NCBI GenBank assembly: GCA_015179045.1
Contig: WHUZ01000292.1
Location: 1 to 14,693, forward strand
Length of the DNA: 14,693 nt
Origin: Kalaharituber pfeilii
Lineage: Eukaryota > Ascomycota > Pezizomycetes > Pezizales > Pezizaceae
Reading direction: 5' to 3'
Under the pieces are notes generated by a model. The model had not been told where the DNA came from. It worked only from the letters and a program-made list of their open reading frames with translations, and searched no databases. Shown here in pieces: positions 1 through 7,577 of the stretch (the stretch's first letter is position 1; each line of letters opens with the position of its first letter). The position numbers were made by a program, and so were the translations under genes.

Positions 1-128
1 GCTTTCTTACTACCTTAACTACTTTATTTTCCGTGACTTATATTTAATTATATTTTACGTTGCACTTAGTTATTTAGTAAACAGCTTACCCCCAATGTAT
101 CCCATAATAGACGAGACTAATGAAGGTA

Positions 129-242
129 ACTGATAAAGGTACAGCAGGGCTGACAGGACTGATAAAGGTATAGCAGAGCTGACAAGATTATTGTAGGGAC
201 TAACAAGAGCGCAGCCAGAACTGATGAAGACATGGTGGAGAC
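129..242. repeat. Degenerate ~29-bp tandem repeat
   Basis: Two clear copies begin at 129 and 158 (period 29), each opening with actgataaaggta and carrying a cagcag/tagcag core followed by gctgaca. More decayed material continues to about 242. Related wording (ctgacaaaggcatagtgaagg) reappears at 560-650, so the same family flanks the 20-bp array on both sides. There are no unique spacers. Open frames through it on either strand follow the repeat and are not taken as genes. Confidence 0.6.
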
Positions 243-273
243 TGATAAGAATCGAGTAAAGTAAGACCGCAGA

Positions 274-538
274 GATGCTGAGAGGACTAGAGGGATGCTG
301 AGAGGACTGGAAGGAGGCTGAGAGGGCACTGAAAGGACTGGAGGGACATTGAATAGACCAGAGGGACGCCGAAAGGACTGGAGGGACGTTGAAAGAACCG
401 AAGGGACGTTGAAAGGACCGGAGAGATACTGAAAGAACCGGAGACATGCTGAAAGGACTGAAGGGATGCTGAAAGGACCAGAGGGACACTGAAAGGACTT
501 GAGGGGTACTGAAAGGACTTAAAGGGACGCTGAGAAGG
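274..538. repeat. 20-bp minisatellite, about 13 copies
   Basis: The stretch divides into consecutive 20-bp units close to gctgaaaggactggagggac, with point changes between copies and an irregular unit near 318-331. The + strand is purine-rich. Because 20 is not a multiple of three, three units (60 bp) give a 20-residue periodic peptide. This explains the long minus-strand frames over 70-625, which are Ser/Phe/Pro-rich with SFQxP-type repeats. I treat those frames as by-products of the repeat: they overlap in different frames with the same period and have no other sign of being coding. Confidence 0.85.
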
Positions 539-540
539 CA

Positions 541-655
541 TAGAAGGGACTGGCGAAGGCATGGTAGGAACTGACAAAGGCATAGTGAAGGCTAATAAGG
601 ATACAGCAGGAACTAGAAAGGACAAAGCAGGAACCAGGAAAGTGTCTCAGCAGGA
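541..655. repeat. Degenerate ~21-bp repeats beside the 20-bp array
   Basis: Four or five loosely similar units of about 21-22 bp, such as actgacaaaggcatagtgaa and actagaaaggacaaagcagg, follow the 20-bp array directly. They resemble the units at 129-186 more than those of the central array. The 72-residue + frame over 561-779 runs through them and has no recognisable features. Confidence 0.5.
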
Positions 656-1315
656 TACCAGAAGGGCAGAGAGGAAGCTGAAAATTTCAGGTAAAAATTT
701 AAGCTGTGATCCGACTAAATGTTGGCATTCTCAGTGTTCATCTCCCCCTTTCAAGAGAGGTCTCCTGACCTCATCATGATTAAGGTGAAAGAATAAGACC
801 TATGAGGGAGAGGAAAGGAGCGAGAGCAAGACAGGACGTAAAGACAGGAACAAGACAGGGACGAGAGAGCAATCCAGGTTATAGAAGGTCATGGAACTAG
901 AGAGTGGGGCTGAGGACTAGAGGAGAGAGAAAGTGGAGGAACAACATAGAAAGGCTAACAAACAAGACAGGAATAAAATACTGACAAGAAGCAATATGAG
1001 CAGGATAAGACTATTAATAAGCACTCAGAGGGACTGGACCATGCATTGAGGTCATGGATCTATACTGCAGAATGAGGCTGAAAATAAGGTCAAGGTATAT
1101 AAATAAGGAAAAGAACAAAGAAGCAAAATCAAGAAATGGGACCAGATATAGAAACTACAGCATAGCTCTAAGGCTGCAAAAGGTAACCATGTATTGATAA
1201 TATATATCGAGCCTATCAAAGAACATTAGAAAGGAGACTGAAATAGAGTATATAGCATAACCTTAAGGCTGTAAAATCGAGGCTAGAACCGAGACCCACA
1301 GCATAACCGTAAGGC
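656..1315. other. Purine-rich stretch without a gene
   Basis: No supported gene. The + strand is rich in A and G, with scattered agacagg-like words at 800-870 and 960-1010. Three copies of a motif near agcataacc(t/g)taaggctgta lie at about 1159, 1254 and 1300, spaced 95 and 46 bp, which suggests remnants of another decayed repeat. No promoter, tRNA or conserved protein signature was seen on either strand. Confidence 0.6.
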
Positions 1316-1320
1316 TACAG

Positions 1321-1620
1321 AATAGCAGGACAGAATCGGCAGAACAGAACGGCAGGACAGAATGGTAGCAGGATAGAATGGCAGCAGAACAGAATAGCGG
1401 CAGGACAGAATGGCGGCAGGACAGAATGGTGGAACAGGACGATAGAACAGCTAGACAGGATGGCAGGATGGCTAGACGGCGGAACAACTGGACAGGATGG
1501 CGGGACAGCTGGACATGACCGCAGGAAAGCTGGACAAGATGGCAGGACAGCAGGATGGCTGGAAGAACGGTAGGACAGCTAGATAGGACGGTGAGATATC
1601 TGGACAGGACGGCAGGACAA
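1321..1620. repeat. Two adjoining minisatellites (15-17 bp and 20-21 bp units)
   Basis: Positions 1321-1437 are built from units of 15-17 bp close to gcaggacagaatggc. From about 1445 to 1620 the units lengthen to about 20-21 bp close to gctggacaggatggcaggac, with irregular copies near 1550-1575. The two families share a ggacagaatgg/ggacaggatgg core, so one may derive from the other. The minus-strand frames at 1263-1487 and 1472-1774 (Cys/Ser/Leu-rich, SCPAILSS-like repeats) are repeat translations and not credible proteins. Confidence 0.75.
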
Positions 1621-1674
1621 GGTATTCAGAGTATTCAGAGTAATGACAGGAAGTAGAAGAACAAAAGTTTAGAA

Positions 1675-2151
1675 GTTCAAAAGACTCAAGAGGCTGGAAG
1701 GCCCAAAGTTCAAGAGTTCTGAGGGAGTTTAGAAAGTTCAGAAGACTCAAGAGGCCGGAAGGTCCAGAGTTCAAGAGTTCAGGAGGTTCAGGACATTCAG
1801 AAGACTCAGGAGTCCAGGTCTTCCGGAGCTCAAGAGTTCGAGGGTTCAGGGATCTGAGTGGGCCAGAAATTAAGAGTTCGGAGAGTACAGGAGGTTCAGG
1901 AGGTTCAGAAAACTCAGGAGGCCAGAAGGCCTAGAGTTCAAGAGTTTAGAAGAGTTCAGAAGACTCAGGAGTCTGGGTCCTCTGGAGCTCAAGAGTTCAA
2001 GGGTTCAGAAATCCAGGCGGGCTGGAAATTAGGAGTTCAGAGAGTTCAGAAGGTTCAGAAGGTTTATGAACCTAAAGAGGCTGGAATATCAAGAGTTCAG
2101 AGTGTTCAAGAAGTTCAGGAATCCAGACCAGCCGGAATTCGAGAGTTTTAG
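1675..2151. repeat. 9-bp motif in a ~160-bp higher-order repeat
   Basis: The basic word is gttcaggag/gttcagaag (9 bp), repeated with actcaggagg-type variants. On a larger scale the block starting at about 1736 recurs at about 1903. Matching landmarks are ggagctcaagagttc (about 1825 and 1984, spacing 159) and gaaatta(a/g)gagttc (about 1866 and 2025, spacing 159). Since 9 is a multiple of three, one + frame (1858-2151) stays open and gives VQE/VQK repeats; it begins with GTG, not ATG, and is better explained by the repeat. The last copies fade near 2151. Confidence 0.75.
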
Positions 2152-2614
2152 AGCTGCAACTGGCTGGAAAGAAGCTTGCAGCTCCAGACTGCAGGCAGAG
2201 GCTGTGAATGAAGGCTGTAGAATCAAGAGCTTGGAATAAAGAATAAACAGGAACTGGTGCTATAGAATAAGGACTAGGAGGTGAGTTCATGAACTGGAGG
2301 ATTGGCCATACCAGTTAGCAATTATGGGTCTGTTGTAGTGTCACGCGGCGGCAAGCTGGTGCTGCTAAGGGATACGGCCGGTTCAGGGTAACAGTAGTTT
2401 TGCAAGCGCTGAATAGCAGAGGCCTGACAAACTTGATAGGAGAGGCTTGACAGGAGCAGTTCAGCGGTTCCAGTTCAATAGCGATGGCAGGCTATAGTGA
2501 AAAGGCAGAGAAGACCAAGTACTGAATTAGATCTAGGGATTGACGAGAATAACAAGAACATATAGACTGTGAGGAACTATATGGGTCTATTAAGGAGACA
2601 AGACAACAGACAAG
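2152..2614. other. Intergenic stretch upstream of the retrotransposon
   Basis: No gene is supported. The tandem repeats stop and the sequence is mostly unique, purine-biased, with a short GC-rich patch at about 2338-2385 that begins tgtcacgcggcgg. The patch looks unlike its surroundings and might be the edge of an older element, but no partner copy is present. The minus-strand frame 2072-2290 has no recognisable features. Confidence 0.5.
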
Positions 2615-2619
2615 GAGAG
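2615..2619. repeat. Left target-site duplication (GAGAG)
   Basis: The five bases immediately before the left LTR (GAGAG) are identical to the five immediately after the right LTR (8640-8644). A 5-bp duplication is typical of Ty3/gypsy integrases and sets the element boundaries at 2620 and 8639. Confidence 0.92.
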
Positions 2620-3012
2620 TGTTACGGCTAAGGTGGAAACTTGCCTACCACTATGGCAAGGGGCAAGGGTTCCACTACTAATTACCTGCCACGGCTAAAG
2701 GTGAAGACTTACCCGCCAAGGGGAAAACGCTGACCCTGTAATCAAACATAAGACCAACGCTGATTGACCGGACTGATCACCCGTTAGGCTTGGCTGTTGA
2801 TTCTCGCATCATTTAGATAGGGCAGTACTACGGAAGGGTGTGTCATCCGGAATGCAGCTTGATGCATACACTCGAGTTACGGAAGCTTTATTTATATACG
2901 CACATGCATTAGTACATTCGTTATCTTTGTCCCGTACTATTTTTGCATGTTTTCGTTACGTATGCCTATTACCACCGGTATTGGCATTGATAAGGAATCG
3001 CTGCGTTGCCAG

Positions 3013-3066
3013 CCAATTATTCATTTGTTGACCCCTCATGTATGGCTGCGCTGAAGTCTATATAAG
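3013..3066 (+). promoter_or_regulatory. LTR promoter: CCAAT box and TATA box
   Basis: CCAAT lies at 3013-3017 and TATATAAG at 3059-3066, within the 5' LTR. Both are conserved in the right LTR (8296-8300 and 8341-8348). A start site 25-50 bp downstream of the TATA box would begin the R region near 3085-3110. The role is inferred from position and motif; no start site is mapped. Confidence 0.65.
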
Positions 3067-3100
3067 CGCCGGCTGGCGATAGCATAGTTAGAAGAATCAA

Positions 3101-3115
3101 GACACAAGCGGTGTC
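3101..3115 (+). other. Short hairpin at presumed start of R
   Basis: GACAC (3101-3105) and GTGTC (3111-3115) form a perfect 5-bp stem around a 5-nt loop. The stem is preserved in the right LTR (8383-8397). Its loop and 3' arm contain AGCGGTGT (3107-3114), the exact complement of ACACCGCT just inside the LTR at 3360-3367, which makes it a candidate partner in priming. Confidence 0.5.
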
Positions 3116-3357
3116 CTAAGTCCTCTATAACTCTGAACCTATCGTTCCATCATTACGCCCGTGAATCGCTCCGCTCCGCTGCGTGCCCCCGCCGAGTAGC
3201 TGCTCTTCCGGTCCGCCGTATATACACCCCGTAGCCATTCCGACCCGCTGTATTCACACTTCCGGGACGACGCCGGCACCGCCGTTTTCCCCACCGTAGC
3301 CGTAACATCCGGTCCCTTCCAGCGCCCACCGGAGCCGAGCACCTCACGCCCGTAACA

Positions 3358-3375
3358 TTACACCGCTCCTCTTTC
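3358..3375 (+). other. Candidate primer-binding site, not tRNA-like
   Basis: The bases directly after the 5' LTR (ttacaccgctcctctttc) do not start with TGG, so they cannot pair with the CCA end of a mature tRNA in the usual way. ACACCGCT at 3360-3367, two bases inside the LTR, is perfectly complementary to AGCGGTGT at 3107-3114 in the presumed R region. Tf1 of fission yeast primes itself by pairing the 5' end of its mRNA with its PBS; a similar scheme is possible here. The match is only 8 nt, so chance is not excluded. Confidence 0.45.
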
Positions 3376-3396
3376 ACCTACCACCCCGCCTCCACA

Positions 3397-4740
3397 ATGT
3401 CGGCACCGGAAGGCTCATCCGCTGCCTCCTCTTCCTCAAGGACCTCTCCCCGGAGATGTCGCCAACCTCCGTGACGAGCAAGCGTTTCAAGGTAATGTAT
3501 CCACCCCTCTCTCTCAGAGCCAGCAAGAGCTGCAAAACACGATAACCCACGTTGCCTAGCTACGGGCAAGTATGCGTGGTCAAATATTGCAGCAGCTAGC
3601 ATTCCAGCCAGCACCGACTCCGCAACGACGACAGCCAGCGCACCCTCCTTGACCTACCCAGGTCCGAAAGGCTCTCCTCCGAAGCATTCCCTCCGCCGGG
3701 TACTGATGGTGCGGTTTCCTCCGCAACCTGCAATTTTCCCCGACCCGAGTCGGCAAATCGCACGGCGCACTAAAACCTGATCCCGGAGGACCTCCTCCGC
3801 CGGGTATTGATGGTGCGGGTACTCCTCCTCCTCGTGCCCCGCCTTGCGGTTCTCGTCGAGTACGAGACCCTACGCCTCTTCGTTTTCCCACGAGTCAAGC
3901 ACTGCCGTGGGACCTTTCTCTCCTCCTCCGCCTTCTCGTTATCCCATGAGTCAGTTATTGCCGTGGGACCTTCCTCCTTCTCGTATCTCTCCTCGCGGCT
4001 CCCGCCGAGCCCGAGATTCGATGCCTCCTCCTCCTCCGTCAGTTGATGCATGGGCATTTCTCTCCTCCTCCGCCTCCTGCGAAAATTCCCCCTCCAGAAA
4101 AGTTTGATGGGGATGAAAAAGAGCTTGACAATTTTCCTTCCTGGTCCAACGATGGATCAGGAGTTCGCGAATTACTGCCGACGACGAAACCTCTCGTTTG
4201 GAGGGCCCTGCCCTCACCTTTTCCGTCGGAACCCCTCAGCGTTATATGCCACGGCCTTCACCCTACTGCGTATGACCTTCCAGGACTCCTCAGCCATTGC
4301 TGAGGCTGCTCGAAATATTCGGACGCAAGCAGTAGGGTAGGATGCAGGATTTCTTAATTGAGATCGATGAGTTCAATGACGTGGCAAAGACCCCCGACCC
4401 TGTCCTCATTTCCGACATCTCCGCCAGCATTCGGAAGATGTCCGGAACCTTCTAGTGGGTCATTTTGAGTATCGAAGCAACTAGAACCAATGGAAGTTTC
4501 CATTGCCGACGCCCTTGGAAAGCCTGGGAAATAAGCGTTTCACTCCCTCCACCACCATGACAAACATCACCTCCATCAGCAGCAGCTCTACGATACAGCC
4601 ACCTCCAGCTCCGAAGAACAAGAAGAGCGATGACATACCTGAAGAACTGATTCAGACGAAAAGGCAACCGATGCATCAGGTACAAGATGACGTCATGCTG
4701 CGAAAAGAAGTGGTGGAAACCTAACCGAAGCCAAAGAAGG
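3397..4740 (+). pseudogene. gag: gag pseudogene (frameshifted)
   Basis: The ATG at 3397, in a good context (CACAATG), starts MSAPEGSSAASSSSR and stops at TGA about 26 codons later. A shifted frame continues with a Gln-rich, coiled-coil-like stretch (DVANLRDEQAFQGN, QSQQELQNT) of the type seen near chromoviral Gag N-termini. A Pro-rich segment follows (about 3690-4040) with two copies of R-(F/Y)-P-(T/M)-S-Q-x-L-P-W-D-L. A capsid-like start, PPPEKFDGDEKELDNF, lies at about 4095-4135, then further pieces in other frames (MDQEFANYCRRRNLSF, DFLIEIDEF). No CCHC zinc knuckle is visible. At least four frame changes and several stops make it non-functional. Identity rests on position and these motifs; the family's Gag is poorly conserved. 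Confidence 0.75.
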
Positions 4741-4935
4741 AAGACAAAGGGGAAGTAAAATGCCCCGGAGTCACGAATCCACTCTCTCGACTAGCCCAAA
4801 GAAGACGAAGACAGATTCTGGCCACCTCATAGGCCGTCGACGGATCCGAGAGGATCACTGAACTGTCTAACTTGGAGTGGATGGGGACCCTGCTCAGCGT
4901 GTAGGACTCCCCGTCATAGCGACCTCCTCAGTTGC

Positions 4936-5031
4936 GAGGTAAAATTCAAAACTGGGAAGACCGTTAGGGCTATTGTGGACCGTGCGGCCCCTGCGCCAAT
5001 TGTTTCCTTGGCAGACTGGGTAAGGAGTTGA
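4936..5031 (+). pseudogene. pol: Retroviral-type aspartic protease remnant
   Basis: The frame reads EVKFKTGKTVRAIVDRAAP followed by IVSLADWVRS and a TGA at 5029-5031. Its place before RT and the pattern hydrophobic-hydrophobic-D-x-x-A fit the protease active-site strand, where D-(S/T)-G-A is expected. Here the motif reads D-R-A-A, so the Thr/Ser and Gly needed for catalysis are gone. Identification is by motif and gene order only and is moderate. Confidence 0.5.
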
Positions 5032-5157
5032 AGATGAGGTCACGAAGTAAGACCTCCGATGATCATGATTCTTGTGAATCCTTCGTTTTCGTTTTCGTTT
5101 TCTGGCGTCCCGGTTCCCGATTCTGTTTCCTCCGCTTGGGATTATGTGCCTTCTATT

Positions 5158-5460
5158 GGCATTCCGGGAAAATCTGATAAGGCATTCGTTGTTTTTATGT
5201 CGCCTTCTGTTTTGAACTCCCGCCAGACGGTTAAGGAATTTGTTTTCGATTTTGACGCCAAAGTTATGGATATCGGCGGATGCATCATTAATTGTGTCCG
5301 AAGTCAATGGCGTTCCGGGAAAGTCTGATAAGTCTCTGTTGACTTTGTTTCGTCTTTTGTTCTGAACTCCTGCCAGACGGGTAAGGAATTTGTCTTCGAT
5401 CTTGACGCCGAAATTATGGATATCGGCGGATGCATCATTGTGTCCGAGTCAATGGCGTCC
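5158..5460 (+). repeat. ~150-bp tandem duplication inside pol
   Basis: Positions 5158-5308 and 5309-5460 align nearly end to end at a spacing of 150-151 bp. Shared landmarks are gg(c)gttccgggaaa(g)tctgataag, gaactcc(c/t)gccagacgg and gttatggatatcggcgg/attatggatatcggcgg (ending at 5280 and 5430). The copies differ by scattered substitutions and short indels, so the duplication is not recent. In one frame it encodes KEFVFDFDAKVMDIGG, lying between protease and RT. A stop (tgataa) follows the shared gggaaa word in the second copy. Confidence 0.85.
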
Positions 5461-5589
5461 TGAAGCATAGCATGTTTGTTGCACTCGTGTTGAGTTGCTT
5501 TCTGTTTTTCTGATGATACCCTTGAAGAGGGTGATATTTCGTTGATTGATGCACGCGAGCACTAGCACTCGCGATATGTTAATGTTTTT

Positions 5590-6420
5590 TCTGAGGAACA
5601 GGTATGCCGCTTACCTCCTCACCAAAGCTGGGATCATGAAATCCCTTTCGAGAATTTATATGCGAAGCCTCCCCATGGTCCAGTGTACCTGGGAAGAAGA
5701 TGAGGCTCTTTCGAGGCATATCGTCGAACACCTACCAGCAGGGAAGATATGAAGGTCAAGGTCAAAAGCAGCTTCATCGACTTTTTTTTCGGAAGAAAGA
5801 TGGGTCCCTCCGACCGTGCGTTAATTATAAGGGCACTAAACGAACTCACCACTCTGAACAAACACCCTTTGCCCTTAACGTCGGAACTCCTCAAAAAGAC
5901 CCAAAGCGGTAAATGGGTTATCAAACTCGATCTCGATAACGGTTACAACCCATGTGAATTAAGTCAGGCGACGAACGGCGGCTGTCAAACACAGCCAACG
6001 GCTCATTCGAAGTACCCAGTCATACCTCTTGGACTCATCAACATACCTGCTTCCTTCGAAGAGATGATGGATGAGATCCCCACTTGCATCGGTAGAGTTG
6101 TTTGGTACCTGGACTCTTAATCTATGAAGGCAAGTCCGAACGAGACCATAAAAGGATAGTGGAAAAGTGCTTGCCAAGATTGAGCAAACATGGGCCCGCG
6201 GTGCGAGTTCCATGTGCACGAAACCATGTTCCTTGGTCATTTTATTGATAGCCTCGAGATTAAGATGCACCCGTCCAAACTCTCTACCATTCGCGACTGG
6301 CCACAGCCGATAAAGAAGGTGCAAGCCTCCTAGGCTTTGCAAACTACTGCCGCCGATTCGTCCTCAACTACTACCGCCGACTTAATTTACTCCGCTACAA
6401 CCTGACCGCTTACAAGCCTT
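5590..6420 (+). pseudogene. pol: Reverse transcriptase domain, frameshifted
   Basis: RT pieces appear in the right order in shifting frames: SEEQVCRLPPHQSWDHEIPF and PPHGPVYLG (approach segment), FRKKDGSLRPCVNYKG (expected F-x-x-K-K-D-G-x-R-x-C-V-D-Y), HPLPLTSELL, KLDLDNGYN (first catalytic Asp region), VIPLGLINIPASFEEMM (expected MPFGLTNAPATFQ), then WYLDS at 6103-6117 where YLDD is expected. The frame breaks exactly at YLD and the second catalytic Asp is lost. It resumes with LIYEGKSERDHKRI, CEFHVHETMFLGHFI, IKMHPSKLSTIRDWPQP and GFANYCRRF, the C-terminal RT/connection motifs. With the catalytic motif broken and several frame changes this is a pseudogene. Confidence 0.9.
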
Positions 6421-6429
6421 GACCGGAGA

Positions 6430-6870
6430 CATACCCTTTATTTAGGGGGGGCAGAGAAGCAAGCTGCTTTTACGGAACTCCAAGACAAGTTCATCAGTGC
6501 CCCCATACTGTGACAGTTCGATCGATCCCTGCCGACGATTATGAAACCGACCGCTCAGACCAGGCACTCGCTGGCGTCTTGAGCTTAAGAATGACGTTAC
6601 CACCCGTCACCCCTGCGAGTACCACTCCCGAATACTGACCCCTGCCGAACGAAACTACCTCTATCCACGATAACGAACTCTTGGCAATCCTTGATTGCAC
6701 AAATGGAGGATAGAGTTATTGGGAACTAAGTTCACCGTCTTCACTGACCACGCACTTCACCACCAAACAACGCCTCAACAACCAGCAATCCAACGGGAGC
6801 CAGAAACTCTCCGAATTCGATTAAGTCAGCCTAATGGCAAAGCGGACGCTCCCTCTCGGACTGGTGAAGT
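6430..6870 (+). pseudogene. pol: Ty3/gypsy RNase H domain, frameshifted
   Basis: It starts with AEKQAAFTELQDKFISAPIL. In a neighbouring frame ETDRSDQALAGVLSL matches the usual ETDASDYALAGVLSQ, keeping the first catalytic Asp (6549-6551). Next come LTPAERNY, then IHDNELLAI with the catalytic Glu, and IELLGTKFTVFTDHALHH with the third acidic residue (FTDH). GKADAPSR closes the domain (usual GKADALSR). All three key acidic residues therefore survive, but spread over at least three frames with stops between. This is the best preserved pol domain of the element. Confidence 0.88.
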
Positions 6871-7079
6871 GCAAGACGTGTGGACTGATATCCCGGGGGT
6901 CAACGGTGACGAATGGGTGAGGAACGATGACGGGCTAGGTACCCGAATAGTATTGACTGCAAGTCATTACGATAATGACAATGCCACGACAGTAACGTGG
7001 CTCGACACTGGGGTGTGCATCGGACTCCTCTCTCGGAACTTCTACTAGGACGGCTGAAAAGACTTATACCAACGTCTAC
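6871..7079 (+). other. Linker after RNase H; integrase HHCC domain missing
   Basis: An open frame continues from RNase H to a TAG at about 7046-7048, reading GEVQDVWTDIPGVNGDEW and then Asp/Asn-rich sequence. In chromoviruses this interval should contain a linker plus an integrase N-terminal zinc-binding domain (H-x3-7-H, C-x2-C) of about 50-60 residues. Only about 210 bp are present and no HHCC pattern appears in any + frame, so that domain is inferred to be deleted. Confidence 0.55.
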
Positions 7080-7420
7080 TAGTAGGAAGCTTTAAGGAGA
7101 TAGCTATGGACTTTGTTGGAGAACTACCAAGGGCTTTAACGCTATTTCAGTTGTTACAAACCGGTTCACCGAAATGCAGCGCTGCACTATACACCGGCAA
7201 AAAACACTTTGACAACTCGAGACGTCGCCAACGCCTTCAATGACGTCCTCAGGCAATTTGGTCTACCCCGCCACATTACCTCTGAACGTGGACCACAATT
7301 CGCCTCAGCCCTTCGAAAAGACATTACAGAACTCCAACTCTGTACCACTTACCACCCCCAGACCGACAGAGTCTCTGACGCACAATGTCTGGTATTGCAG
7401 AGAGTGTGTAATACAGACTC
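7080..7420 (+). pseudogene. pol: Integrase catalytic core, degenerate
   Basis: SFKEIAMDFVGELPR carries the first catalytic Asp (GAC at 7109-7111). After a frame change GFNAISVVTNRFTEMQ follows, then TTRDVANAFNDVLRQFGLP and ITSERGPQFASALRKD, where the usual motif is SDRGPQF: the second Asp is Glu (7284-7286). YHPQTDRVSD aligns with the usual YHPQTDGQSE, so the catalytic Glu position holds Asp (7377-7379). Spacing of D1 to D2 (58 codons) is normal; D2 to the third position is 31 codons, shorter than the DD35E norm. Not expected to be active. Confidence 0.88.
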
Positions 7421-7445
7421 CCAAATAGTATCTCCACATCTTCCA

Positions 7446-7577
7446 TGACCGAACTATGGCAGAGATGACGAGACTTGGGAAACGGTTGAGAATCTTTGTA
7501 GATCGTTGGAATCTGTCAGAGAGTTCCACGATCAACATCCGAGGAAGCCTTCGGGACCCTACGGTCCAATAAAGCAT
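7446..7577 (+). pseudogene. pol: Chromodomain C-terminal remnant
   Basis: The frame reads (stop)PNYGRDDETWETVENL and then SLESVREFHDQHPRKPSGP, ending at TGA 7578-7580. This matches the second half of a chromoviral chromodomain (W-x-x-Y-x-x-x-x-x-T-W-E-P-x-x-N-L ... F). The Trp before PNYG would be the TGG that now reads TGA at 7446-7448. It lies only about 30 bp after the integrase core remnant, whereas chromoviruses normally have several hundred base pairs between them, so an internal deletion joined the two. Chromodomains bind modified histone tails and steer integration to heterochromatin. Confidence 0.72.

Larger units (their letters stand above)
2620..3357 (+). repeat. 5' LTR (738 bp)
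   Basis: It begins TGTTAC and ends GTAACA, a 6-bp terminal inverted repeat. Compared by eye with the right LTR it has about 14 substitutions and 4 small length differences, roughly 98 percent identity. It contains a CCAAT box, a TATA box and a short hairpin in the presumed start of R, with a C-rich U5-like end. Two 60-70 residue open frames occur in it (from 2840 on +, around 3139-3342 on -), mirrored in the other LTR; they are not regarded as genes. Confidence 0.95.

Noticed and set aside
70..625. Two overlapping minus-strand frames of 139 and 112 codons (SFQHPSSPFS-like repeats) as a repetitive secreted protein gene.
   Set aside because: Both are translations of the same 20-bp minisatellite in different frames. 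There is no signal peptide, no splice or promoter evidence, and the 20-bp period alone yields open frames.
1858..2151. 97-codon + frame with VQE/VQK repeats.
   Set aside because: It starts with GTG, follows the 9-bp repeat exactly, and ends where the repeat ends.
2840..3031. 63-codon + frame in U3, duplicated at 8123-8314 in the other LTR, as a conserved small gene.
   Set aside because: Presence in both LTRs follows from LTR duplication. It starts with GTG, and the two changes between copies are non-synonymous, so there is no sign of selection.
3139..3377. Minus-strand frames of 67-74 codons in U5 (and 8421-8624) as an antisense gene.
   Set aside because: C-rich U5 lacks stops on the minus strand by composition; the frames differ between LTRs by indels.
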